64,000 bases of DNA, from the NCBI RefSeq assembly GCF_000499845.2, contig NC_023759.2, positions 24,577,500 through 24,641,499 on the forward strand. Reading direction: 5' to 3'. The notes under the pieces are model-generated. The model searched no databases. It was not told the DNA's origin and saw only the letters and a list, made by a program, of their open reading frames with translations. The position numbers were made by a program, and so were the translations under genes. The stretch comes from Phaseolus vulgaris. Taxonomy: Eukaryota; Streptophyta; Magnoliopsida; Fabales; Fabaceae. This document shows positions 1-9,462 of this stretch, piece by piece. Every line of letters begins with the position of its first letter. Positions within the stretch are counted from its first letter, which is position 1.

Positions 1-3000
1 GTGAACGCTAATTCTGCCTACAATATTTTGCTGGGCAGGCCGGCGTTAAACCGGTTAAGCGCAGTGTCCTCCACCCGTCACATGAAGATGAAGCTACCAG
101 ATCTCAGCGGTCGGGTGATAGTCATCAGATCAGACCAGGAGGAGGCGAGGAAATGCTACGAAAACAGCCTGAAGATGAAAAGAGGCGTTTTCATGGTGTA
201 CGAACGTCCGCCGAGCGCGGACGCAATGATGATTGAGGCGACGCCCGCTGGGCTGACGCTTGAAGAGGCCATAGCAGAAAGGGCGATGCCCGAAGCAGAT
301 GTGCCAATGGAGGAGGCGCCCGTGGAAGAGGCGGTGCCCCCCGAAAAAGCGGCGCCCGCCGAAGATGATAATAGGGAGCAACCTGCAGCTAACACCCTAG
401 AAAGGGAGATTGGCGGCAAAGCTTTCAAGTTAGGAAGCTCGCTAAGTCCAGAAGAACAGGAAGGGGTGGCAGAAGTGATTTCGCGCCACCTGGATGCCTT
501 CGCATGGTCCGCTTCGGATATGCCGGGCATCGACCCCGATTTCCTGTGTCACCATCTCAGCATGGACGCCACGGTCCGCCCCGTGCGTCAGAGAAGGAGG
601 AAGTTCAATGAGGAGCGACAACAGGTGGTGAAAGACGAAACGCAGAAGCTGCTGAGTGCTGGCCACATTAGGGAGATTCAGTACCCTGAGTGGCTCGCCA
701 ACGTCGTCTTGGTGAAAAAGGCGAGCGGAAAGTGGAGAATGTGCGTTGACTTCACGGACCTGAACAAGGCGTGCCCAAAGGATTCCTATCCGTTGCCCAG
801 CATCGACGCCCTAGTGGACAGTGCGTCTGGCAGCAAGGTGTTAAGCTTCCTGGACGCCTTCTCAGGGTATAACCAAATCAAGATGCACCCCAGAGACGAG
901 AGCAAGACTGCGTTCATGACTGAAACATGTAGTTATTGCTATAAGGTGATGCCCTTCGGGCTCAAAAATGCGGGCGCCACGTACCAGAGGTTAATGGACA
1001 AGGTCCTGGCGCCAATGCTTGGGAGGAACGTATACGCTTATGTAGACGACATGGTGGTGGCGTCGCAGAACAGGGTGCAGCACATGGCAGACTTGGAGGA
1101 GTTGTTCAACACAATATCCAAATACCGCCTCAAGTTGAACCCCGAGAAGTGTGTTTTCGGGGTAGAGACCGGTAAATTCTTGGGTTTTCTGCTCACCGAG
1201 AGGGGGATAGAGGCGAACCCCGACAAATGTGCGGCCATTATCGGCATGCGGAGTCCGACATCGGTAAAGGAGGTTCAACAGTTGACAGGGCGGATGGCGG
1301 CGCTCTCGAGGTTTGTTTCCGCCGGAGGAGAAAAGGGGCACCCGTACTTCCAGTGCCTCAAGAGAAACAGTCACTTTGCATGGACTGAGGAATGCGAAGC
1401 GGCTTTCGTTAAGCTGAAGGATTACCTGGCGACGCCTCCAGTTCTCTGCAAACCGGTAACGGGCGTGCCCCTCCGGTTGTATTTTACTGTAACAGATAGG
1501 GCCATCAGTTCTGTGTTGGTCCAAGAGCAGGACCAGAGCCAGAAACCCATCTACTTTGTAAGCAAGGCCTTACAGGGAGCTGAGACAAGGTACCAAGCAC
1601 TGGAGAAGGCGGCGCTGGCGGTAGTGTTCTCGGCTAGGAGGCTCCGTCATTACTTCCACAGTTTTACGGTGGTGGTAATGACCAACCTCCCTATACAGAA
1701 GGTGCTGCAGAAGCCCGATGTGGCAGGAAGAATGGTACGCTGGGCAGTGGAACTATCAGAATTCGACATACAGTACGAGCCTAGAGGATCCATCAAAGGG
1801 CAGGTGTACGCGGATTTTGTAGCAGAACTTTCGCCCGGAGGTGAGCAAGAGGTGGAAGCAAGTTCACAGTGGCTGCTCTCGGTTGATGGCTCCTCAAACC
1901 AACAAGGGAGTGGTGCGGGAATAGTGCTGGAAGGACCCGACGGCATACTGATCGAGCAGGCCTTGCGTTTTGCCTTTAAGGCAAGTAACAATCAAGCAGA
2001 ATATGAAGCCCTGATTGCAGGAATGCTCTTGGCCAAGGAGATGGGCGCTCAGAATCTCCTAGTGAAGAGCGACTCCCAGTTGATGACGGGGCAGGTGTCG
2101 GGTGAGTTCCAGGCGAAGGACCCACAGATGGCGGCGTATCTAAAATACGTCCAGTTGTTGAGAAGGGCGTTCAACGCTCTTGAGTTGATACACGTCCCGA
2201 GGGAGCAGAATGCCAGAGCTGACCTGCTCGCAAAGCTGGCCAGCTCAGGCAAGGGGGGTAGACAGAGGACAGTGATCCAGGAGACCCTCAAAGCTCCGCG
2301 TCGATTCGTGGAAGACAACAGGGTGGATGTCCTCCAGATTTATGCATCGAGGGGAAGGCCGAGGAGTCACTCCTCTTTGACCCAAGATACGCAGAGGGCG
2401 CCCCGCATCAGTATATACGCGGGTGTGTCTGAGGAAGAGCGGATGCAGGTCTGTGTCCTGTCCAAGGGAGACACCTGGATGACGCCCTATAAACGATACC
2501 TGGCGGATGGGGCTCTTCCAGTGGACCCTGAAGAGGGTAAGAAAATCAAAAGAAATGCCGCAAGGTATACCTTGGTGGATGGGGTGCTGTTCAGACACGG
2601 TTTCACTCACTCTATCCTAACATGCGTCAGTGGCGATGAGTGCACCAGGATAATGGCGGAGCTACATGAAGGCATCTGCGGAAGCCATGTAGGAGGGAGG
2701 TCCTTGGCCTCCAAGGTAATACGCGCAGGTTTTTTCTGGCCAACGGTGAAAGAGGATTGCGCACGGCACGCCCAGCGGTGTAAGCAATGTCAAAAGCACG
2801 CCGACTGGCACAAGGCGCCACCAGAAGAGTTGCGGTCCATATACAGCCCGTGGCCTTTCCACACATGGGGAATTGACATCCTGGGCCCTTTCCCACTGGC
2901 AATCAGGCAGATGAAGTATCTGATCGTCGCCATCGAATACTTCACTAAGTGGATAGAGGCGGAGCCCGTGGCACAGATCACGGCGCATAAGGTACAGCAT

Positions 3001-3702
3001 TTTGTGTGGAGAAACATCGTGTGTCGCTTTGGCGTACCTAGGCGCCTGATATCTGACAATGGGACCCAGTTTGCCAGTCAGCAGTTAAGAAATCTGTGCG
3101 CTGAAGTGGGAATCAAGCAAGTGTTCGCGTCGGTTGAACACCCCCAGACCAATGGACAAGTAGAGTCAGCAAACAGAGTTCTGCTGAGGGGGTTAAAAAG
3201 AAGGTTAGAGAAGGCCAAAGGGGCGTGGGCGGAAGAGGTGCCAAGGATTGTATGGGCATACCACACCACGCCCCAATCCTCTACTATGGAGACGCCTTTC
3301 AGTTTGGTGTACGGGTCGGACGCGATGATTCCAGTAGAAATACACGAAAGCTCACCGCGTTTTCAAAACTTTGTGGTGGAGGAATCTAATGAGGAGAGGC
3401 GGGTAAACCTGGATCTGCTAGAAGAGGCCAGGGAAGAAGCTAGAATAAAAGCTGAAGCGATGAGGAGAAGAGTGGAGCGGCAATATAGCTCTAAAGTAAA
3501 GCCACGACAGTTTCAGGTGGGCGACCTAGTGATGAGGAAAGCTCACCCTTACGAGTTGGAGAATAAGCTGTCTCCCAAGTGGACCGGGCCCTTCAGAGTT
3601 ACTGAGGCTAAGGGCAACGGTTCGTACAACCTGGAGACTTTAGATGGAGGCCCTATCCCACGCAGTTGGAATGTGGCCAACTTAAAATTTTATTTCAGTT
3701 GA
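1..3702 (+). CDS. pol: Retrotransposon pol polyprotein (end of protease, RT, RNase H, second RNase H, integrase), intact in the visible part
   Basis: This is an open frame of 1233 codons that enters from the window edge. It starts just after the protease, at the conserved YNILLGRP segment. Reverse transcriptase spans about residues 180-420, with the catalytic YVDD at 347-350. A gypsy-type RNase H/connection region follows (about 465-600). A second, archaeal-type RNase H has D629 (in VDGSS), E667 (in NQAEYEA) and D691 (in KSDSQ). Integrase has an H-H-C-C zinc region (about 880-930) and catalytic D959, D1019 and E1055 (spacing 59 and 35). It ends in a GPF-type module without a chromodomain. The product would copy and integrate the element. 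Unlike the other four copies here, no stop or frameshift is seen. The annotated first codon is the window edge, not a real start. Confidence 0.95.
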   Translation: MNANSAYNILLGRPALNRLSAVSSTRHMKMKLPDLSGRVIVIRSDQEEARKCYENSLKMKRGVFMVYERPPSADAMMIEATPAGLTLEEAIAERAMPEADVPMEEAPVEEAVPPEKAAPAEDDNREQPAANTLEREIGGKAFKLGSSLSPEEQEGVAEVISRHLDAFAWSASDMPGIDPDFLCHHLSMDATVRPVRQRRRKFNEERQQVVKDETQKLLSAGHIREIQYPEWLANVVLVKKASGKWRMCVDFTDLNKACPKDSYPLPSIDALVDSASGSKVLSFLDAFSGYNQIKMHPRDESKTAFMTETCSYCYKVMPFGLKNAGATYQRLMDKVLAPMLGRNVYAYVDDMVVASQNRVQHMADLEELFNTISKYRLKLNPEKCVFGVETGKFLGFLLTERGIEANPDKCAAIIGMRSPTSVKEVQQLTGRMAALSRFVSAGGEKGHPYFQCLKRNSHFAWTEECEAAFVKLKDYLATPPVLCKPVTGVPLRLYFTVTDRAISSVLVQEQDQSQKPIYFVSKALQGAETRYQALEKAALAVVFSARRLRHYFHSFTVVVMTNLPIQKVLQKPDVAGRMVRWAVELSEFDIQYEPRGSIKGQVYADFVAELSPGGEQEVEASSQWLLSVDGSSNQQGSGAGIVLEGPDGILIEQALRFAFKASNNQAEYEALIAGMLLAKEMGAQNLLVKSDSQLMTGQVSGEFQAKDPQMAAYLKYVQLLRRAFNALELIHVPREQNARADLLAKLASSGKGGRQRTVIQETLKAPRRFVEDNRVDVLQIYASRGRPRSHSSLTQDTQRAPRISIYAGVSEEERMQVCVLSKGDTWMTPYKRYLADGALPVDPEEGKKIKRNAARYTLVDGVLFRHGFTHSILTCVSGDECTRIMAELHEGICGSHVGGRSLASKVIRAGFFWPTVKEDCARHAQRCKQCQKHADWHKAPPEELRSIYSPWPFHTWGIDILGPFPLAIRQMKYLIVAIEYFTKWIEAEPVAQITAHKVQHFVWRNIVCRFGVPRRLISDNGTQFASQQLRNLCAEVGIKQVFASVEHPQTNGQVESANRVLLRGLKRRLEKAKGAWAEEVPRIVWAYHTTPQSSTMETPFSLVYGSDAMIPVEIHESSPRFQNFVVEESNEERRVNLDLLEEAREEARIKAEAMRRRVERQYSSKVKPRQFQVGDLVMRKAHPYELENKLSPKWTGPFRVTEAKGNGSYNLETLDGGPIPRSWNVANLKFYFS

Positions 3703-3730
3703 CTTATGTAAGCAGAATGTAACAATTTAG

Positions 3731-3788
3731 TTGAAGGGGACGCTCTTTTTCCCTTTCGGGGGTTTTTTAATGAGGTCGCCCTAATAAA
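3731..3788 (+). promoter_or_regulatory. Conserved post-pol block with AATAAA
   Basis: About 30 nt after the pol stop comes a G-rich run, then ctctttttcccttt, a G run, ggttttttaatgagg and ccctaataaa. The same block follows pol in B (17553-17600, - strand), C (30229-30283, - strand), D (45028-45088) and I (56050-56112). Similar 'CTCTTTTTCC...GGTTTTTAAYGAGG' blocks are common near the 3' end of plant LTR elements. The function is unproven. The AATAAA could be a poly(A) signal for a short gag-pol transcript. Confidence 0.6.
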
Positions 3789-3859
3789 TGTTAAAACCAG
3801 TTGACAAAAAGAAGTGCCTTGGTTTTCAGCCTTTATCTTTCCTTGTTTGAAGATTATGT

Positions 3860-3975
3860 GATGCGCCGCCTAGGCCATGGCGTCGCCAAGTAAGAAGGCG
3901 TCGCCTAGGTCCTGGCGTCGCCCAGAAAGAAGGCGCCGCCTAGATAAGGGCGTTGCCCTGAGAAGGCGTCGCCCA
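3860..3975 (+). repeat. GCGTCGCC short-motif cluster
   Basis: The motif gcgtcgcc, or the variants gcgccgcc and gcgttgcc, recurs about every 15-30 nt, separated by links such as taagaaggcgtcgcc. Related clusters lie in the family-1 LTRs (9535-9665 and 38345-38480) and after pol in D (45165-45270). There is no coding potential. Confidence 0.7.
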
Positions 3976-4156
3976 AGTGAAGGTATGCAGCGTTAGAAGA
4001 ACGAGACGAAAGGAAAGCGCGCGGTATATGAAGCATATGCAAAGTAAAGTGGCGTTGCAAAAGAATTATGATACTGAAAGGTGGTTGTTACAAGCAATGT
4101 TCAGTACAAACGGAGCAAACGCTACAAATCATGCAAAAACACAAACGGCCCACTTC

Positions 4157-5122
4157 TCAGCGCTCATCAGAGTCACCACTGGAGGAAGGCGAAGCCCCTT
4201 TCCCAGCCCGCAGCGCTCGAGTAAGTCGTGCCCTCTTTTCTTGGCCTATTTTCGAACCTGCACAAAGGGAAAAGATGTGTTAGAGACACCATGAAGGAAG
4301 ACAGGCACAGTTAGAAAGGAACGAAGGCCGAAGTCGCCTAAGGCAGTGGTTCTTACTTATGTACTTCTCAAGAGTCCTAGCGTTGGACTCCAAGCTGATC
4401 ACCGTAGCAGAGTCAAAACCTCCCGCCTCAGCAAGAATCCGGCAAGCTATTTGATCACTTGGAGCCATATTCTTGAGGGGTTTGGCTTTGAGGACCTTTT
4501 CCTCTCTCACCCAGTACAACGGAAACCCATCGAGGGCGTCGGGAACAAGATCAGTACAGCAGATCTTGAAGAACCGGCCTTTCCACCCCGTGAACGAGCT
4601 TTGGAAGGGTGTGAAGAGAACTCTTCTGGGAACAATGCTGAGAGTTACCCAGAGGTTGTGTCTCTGTCTCTTCACCTAAAAAAAGTGAAGAAAGAGGTCA
4701 ACCGAGGGTGCACAACCCAGAAACCCAAAGAGGACATCGAAGGCCTTGACAAAGGCCCAGCTGTTGGGGTATAACTGGGCTGGAGCCACGTTGATCTCCG
4801 TCAGCAGTTCCTTCTCGAACCAGGAGAAGGGTAAGCGCACCCCGATGGTCTTGAACACCACCTGGTAAAAGTAAAAGAAAGGGACCCCGTTGTTGGCCCG
4901 TTCGTCTCCACACACTGGCTCCCCCAGAGTACAAGGGAGCACAGCGATGTCGTCATCATGCCTCCTCGCGAAGGCCCGGTGGTCGTAAGAACACAACTCC
5001 CCTTTGTGTTCCCGTACGGCCCTGGTGGAGAGCAAGTATGAACACTCATCAAGAAGTTCGCTCGAGGCCCAAGGGTACAAGACTTTGGGACGGACCCTGG
5101 AGGAAGCATCGTGAGAAGACAT
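4157..5122 (-). pseudogene. Antisense gene 1 of element A (Transposase_28-type domain, two coding exons), one in-frame stop
   Basis: The predicted first coding exon is 5122-4357, the intron 4356-4258 (gtaaga...gtgcag) and the last exon 4257-4157. Joined length is 867 nt = 289 codons, the same as the copy in D (45461-46428). The protein resembles the plant 'putative gypsy type transposon' family (Pfam Transposase_28). Signature segments are LYPWASSELLDEC, an LPFSWFEKELLTEIN helix, QLYPNSWAFVKAF and the GWKGRFFKI / FPLYWV end. The short terminal exon is basic and Ser-rich and starts SKI. A TAG at 4678-4676 replaces a Glu codon of the D copy and would cut the protein after about 148 residues. 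'Transposase' is only the family name; no catalytic residues are recognisable. Its function is unknown. Confidence 0.75.
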
Positions 5123-5199
5123 TCTTTAACAAGATCAGGATGGCTAGAAATGCAAGGGTTGAGCGAGGGGAGCGAAGGTTAGAACAGCCCTTCGACAGA

Positions 5200-5260
5200 G
5201 AAGAAAGGGTGCAAGAAGAAAGGGTGCAAGAAGAAAGGGTACAAGAAGAAAGAATGCAAG
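5200..5260 (+). repeat. 15-bp tandem repeat, about four units
   Basis: The unit gaagaaagggtgcaa is repeated about four times with minor changes. It lies just upstream (in the antisense sense) of antisense gene 1, in its presumed 5' region. Confidence 0.8.
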
Positions 5261-6433
5261 TAGGTTATGAAGAGTGAGAAAACGATGAAGATAGTTCCAG
5301 AGCTTGAAGAGTTAAATAAAGCGGTTAGAGCGCCAAACGACGTGAATGGATGCACCGCGCGATTGATACACGTGGCAGAAGATGAAAGGATGACGCTGGC
5401 ACCACTGGTTTAAATCAGAAAATGTCCCGTCAACAGAATATCCAATGGTACGATCCGCCGTCGAAAATGAGTCAGGGGCATAGCAGGAGTCAGGACTTGA
5501 TGAAATGACCGAATGTCCCACAAACCATACAAGTAGCGCCACGTGGATCAAGTCGAATGACAGAAGGTCCCATCAGCTATACAAGGAGCGCCACGTGGAT
5601 GGCACAGACAAAGCCTTGGGCTCTTCGCTGTTATCAAGCGTTGACCAAGGCAAGAGTTAAGGTCAATGTCGAGGTAAAGGTAGCGCCCGAGGCGTTGCAA
5701 GGAAGGACGTAAAGGGCGACGACAGCGCGAGATGTCGCGGGCGTCGCCAACCCAAATACCGACAGGCGTCGCCTCCCCGATACCCACAGGTAGGAAAGAC
5801 TGTGGAGGGAGACGAAAGCAAAGAAAAGCAAAGTTAGTCACAGGCGTCGCCTCCCCGATACCCACATGTAGGAAAGACTGTGGAGGGAGGCGAGACCGCC
5901 GAGCGCCAGCGAGTCACTGGCAGGGTGTTCCCCGATACCTATGGGAAGGAAAGACCATGGAGGGAACAGACCCCCCCCACGGCACTCGGCGTTTTAGACA
6001 CCCGGGACGATACGGTGCTGCTCTAGCAGGCCTCTCCTTAGGCGTGGGTGCCGAGCGTTAGAGATCAAGGAAAAGACCTTTCGGTATCAGAGACGTCCCG
6101 AGGACGATACGGCTTCACTAAGTGAGCCTCTCCATGGGCGTGAGGGTTGGCGCGCAACCTTTCCCGATCATACCAAACCGCCCAACGAAGTGAAAGAAAT
6201 GGGCAAAACACGGATAAAATAGTCGAAGCGTGTGAAGGGAAAAGAGAATGAGATCGCATAGCCAGAATCGTATGTGGCAGAGAAATAAATGCAACCATGC
6301 GGACATCCTAAATCAGTGGCAAGAGTACAGATAGTTCAAAGAATTACAAGTTTTGACAGATAAAATCAAAAAACGAAGATAAAGAATGAAGAGTTGAGCT
6401 TGAAGAGGAAGGTGGCGGGTGAGAAGCAGCGGT
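5261..6433. repeat. Spacer between the two antisense genes, with LTR-like repeat motifs
   Basis: No gene is seen. Near 5750-5960 there are three copies of a motif reading tccccgatacccacaggta, then ggaaagactgtggaggga. This motif also occurs once in each family-1 LTR (9703-9742 and 38525-38560). A second motif (gacgatacgg ... cctctcc ... gggcgtg) occurs twice at about 6003-6145. The stretch 5300-5600 contains two ACGTGGC sites and a ttggcgctctaaccgc stretch. Both are shared with the region upstream of the D copy of antisense gene 1, so this is probably its promoter region. Element D has the same motif set at 46800-47400. Confidence 0.6.
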
Positions 6434-8734
6434 TCAGTCGTTCAGGTCCATGGGCACGACCTTCCCGTCAACAACGTGGTGTGTGGGGTCGCAGTTCGAC
6501 AGGTTGACGCCAGGATTCTCCAAGGACGCCTGGGTTAGGGCCTCTTGGAACCCCTCCTCGAAGGTACCCACCATCTCCTGGATAAGGGACTTTTTCTCCT
6601 TCTCCAGTTCCTCAATGGTGGCGTCTCCAGAGGCCACTTGTTTCTCCAGAGCCTCTTTCTCCACGCGAAGCCGGCTGACCTCGACCTGTAGTTTGTCGTG
6701 GTCAGCGCGAAGAAGGTCCATAGCTTTGGCCTGGGTGGCCATTTCCCCCTCCATCAGCTCCGCCTTGGCAGTTTGTTCACAGCAACGGTCCTTCAGGTCC
6801 TTTTGAGTTTCTGCGTCTGCTTTGACCAATTCCTGAAGACCCGCTACCTGTACTTGGAGAGCAACTTCACGAGCGTAGAAGTTAGCCTGGAGCTCCAAGG
6901 CCTCTGCCAGTTTCCTCTCAGCTTCTGCCCTGGACTCTTGTGCTTGTTTCAGAGAGGAACAATAAGCCTCGTTCTGGCGTCCCAGGGCCTTCATCTCCTC
7001 TTCCAGGGTGGTTGCTTTCGTTTCCAAGGCCTGGAGAGTTTGAGCTTGCAAGACAGCGTTTCTGGCCTGGGAGCGCCATTCAAGAGCCACCGCCAAGAAG
7101 GCCCCCAAATAGAAAGGCATACCTTCCCTCCTGTCGGTACCTTCTGGCATAGTCCCGCCACTGAAACCCCTCATCAGATGCATGATTGGAGGGGGGATGG
7201 CAATGAAGTCGGGGGCGGCAGCGTCGGGAGCCGGGGAAGCAGTGGTTTCTGGCGGCGGCAGAGGAGGGGCAGATTCGGCGCCTTCGCCCCTTTCCTCTTG
7301 AAGAATCATAGGAGGGAGTGAGGTTGCGCTTGGAGGGTTGTCCATAAAGGGGTTCCCTCCCTGCGGCGGCGTTTCTACCAGAAGAGGAACCCGCGCGGAT
7401 TTTCTCCTTCTGAAGGGTGCCACGCCTTCTGATTCCTCATCATCTGACAGAATCTCCAAAACCCTTTTTCCTTTGTCGAGAGGGGTTGGAGCCGGTGACG
7501 AGGCCGCAGCTAGGGGAACGGCGGCGATAGGCGGAGGAGAATTGAGAGTCGGAAGCACTTTGGAGCCAGGTGGAGACGCCGGAGATGGGCTAGAGGGACC
7601 TTCAGCGGTGACTGGAGGTGGCGGTGACGGAGCCGGTGGGAGAACCGGATTGGCAGCAGGGCTGGAGGAGGCGCCTGCCTTGGCGGCACGAGCCTCCTTC
7701 AGTGCTTTCGCCAACATTATTCTTTTGGAAGTGCCCATCACCGATCCTACATCAAGACAGGCCAAACAACAAGGATTAGTACTAGAGCAGTTATGTGAAT
7801 TCACAATACAGGAAGAGATGTGAAATGCATGTAACACTGTACAACGAACAGGTAGCATCAGTTTAATTCAGAGGAATCAGAAGGAAGACTCTATAGCCAA
7901 ACAACAACTGATGCATCATAAATCACTAAGGGCAAATACCGAAGTAGGTAGAAAGCCCATGGGCATTGAATTCGTTCGCGATGAGCTTGGCGGTATCGAA
8001 GACTATCCCCAGTCCCGCCAAGGCTTTGCATACATCCCGGTCAGGCGGGGCAAGTTCATCCAGAGCCAAGGGCTTCATAGTTATGGGTTTGTCTGTCCAG
8101 TACAAGGGAAAGCCCTCTAGAATGGTAGGATCGCGCTTGGTCGCGCGTACCTTGAAAAATTTCCCCTTCCAGCCTTTGAACGAATTCTGGAAGAGCGTAA
8201 GGATGATGCGCCCTGCGATCCCAGAAAAGCTCATCCAGAGGCTTTTCCCTTGCTTCTTTACCTCGAAGAAGTGAAGAAAAACGTCCACAGAGGAGGGAAC
8301 ACCTAGGTAGCCGCAGAGAATTTGGAACCCCCTCACGAAAGCCCAGCTGTTGGGATGGAGTTGGGCGGGAGCAGTGTTTATCTCTGTCAGTAGCTCTTTT
8401 TCGAAGGGAGTGAGGGGCAGACGCAGGCCCATCCTTTTTATCACCATTTGATAGAGGAAGAAGAAAGGGCATCCCCAAGTATCCCGTGAGTCCGCGCAAA
8501 CGGGCATCCCAGGTCGCACTCGGCTTACCAAGACTTGAGAGTCATGACTTTTGTGGAAAGCATTGAAGTTATAGAGAGCAGGGTCCCCCCTGTGGGCCTC
8601 CACATCCTCAACGGAGTTCAGGAGGGAACATTCGTCCAGAAGTTCATCGGGGGCCCAGTCATATTCGCCCTTGTAATAAGACTTAGGGAGCGGGGGGGGC
8701 GCAGTGGTCTTGGTTTTCGCCATAAATGCCAATG
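6434..8734 (-). CDS. Antisense gene 2 of element A: intact spliced Transposase_28-type / coiled-coil protein
   Basis: An exon starts near 8734, after an acceptor-like tcttcag; ATG is at 8723. The first coding exon ends at 7940 (phase 1), the intron is 7939-7747 (gtattt...gtag) and the last exon is 7746-6434. Joined coding length is 2097 nt = 699 codons with no stop. Exon 1 has the Transposase_28-type segments (WAPDELLDEC, LTPFEKELLTEIN, QLHPNSWAFVRGF, GWKGKFFKV, FPLYWT). The last exon starts with a short helix (LAKALKEARAAKAG), then a proline/serine-rich linker with an acidic SDDEESEG and a basic FRRRKSARVP (NLS-like). A long coiled coil follows (about residues 480-670), and the end holds HHVVDGKVVP. 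It is probably a nuclear, self-associating protein. This is inference; the biochemical role is unknown. It lies wholly between pol and the 3' LTR of the opposite strand. Confidence 0.8.
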
Positions 8735-9443
8735 CTGAAGATCAAAAGAGAAAGAAAGGGTTCAGAGAAAAGGGGTTGGGGAGAAGAAAAGGGGAAAATG
8801 GAAGAACCCTAGGAGCGCCCTACCCACAAGAGAACGAAGGGAAGCGAAAGGAACAACGAAGCATACAAACAATATCCAGAGAAATACGAGAATAACAACA
8901 GTCCCAGGCAGTTCCCTATAATGCGACGATAGTGAAGAGTTGTGAGTGCTCGAAACCATACCTTTGTTGTTGAAATGGAGGCAGTAGGAGAGCGCAGGAA
9001 GGGGAGAATCGCAATTGCAGAGAAAAAAGGTTTTGCAGGCGATGAACAGTGCGAAGCAGCAGAATGAATGAATGTAACAGTAGGGTGAGCGCGGGGTTTG
9101 GAGTAACTTAAACGTTACATTTCGTAACCCAAGAGGCGCTAACTAAGGGCCGCAGGATCGGGCCACGCGTCAGAGGGTCGATTGCCCAGGGGAACCGCAA
9201 AGGTCTCTAAAGGAGGGCCACGCGATGGGCCACGTGGCGCGCGATCAAGGGTAGCCCAAAAGGCGTAATCATCCCCATTTCAGGGAATGTCCAATCGGTC
9301 ATTAAGAAAACCCCTGTGGTTCAGAAAATGTCGCGTCAGTAATTCGAAAATTTGCTGAGTCAGCAGAGAATGACACGTCATCAGGAAGGCACGTGGATGG
9401 CGGGGGCAAGGCTTTAGTCTTTGCGCTGAAGACAAGTCTTCGG
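8735..9443 (-). promoter_or_regulatory. 5' region (probable promoter and non-coding exon/intron) of antisense gene 2 in A
   Basis: There is no ORF of note. Read on the minus strand it runs from the 3' LTR edge towards the ATG at 8723. It contains an ACGTGGC G-box at about 9230-9239 followed by CATCGC, like the ACGTGG-C-ATC element upstream of the same gene in B, C, H and I. Other copies have a 5'UTR intron here ending in TTTGCAG. In A the acceptor is best placed at 8735-8736, and I could not fix the donor. Confidence 0.45.
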
Positions 9444-9462
9444 CTTAAGACTGGGGGGCTTG
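9444..9462 (+). other. Polypurine tract of element A
   Basis: cttaagactggggggcttg lies directly before the LTR. It is nearly identical in B, C, H and I. It primes plus-strand DNA synthesis. Confidence 0.85.

Noticed and set aside
6698..7823. Two long + strand ORFs (207 and 161 codons) opposite antisense gene 2 of A
   Set aside because: Shadows of the Pro-rich and coiled-coil exon; no domain and not kept in B, C or I.
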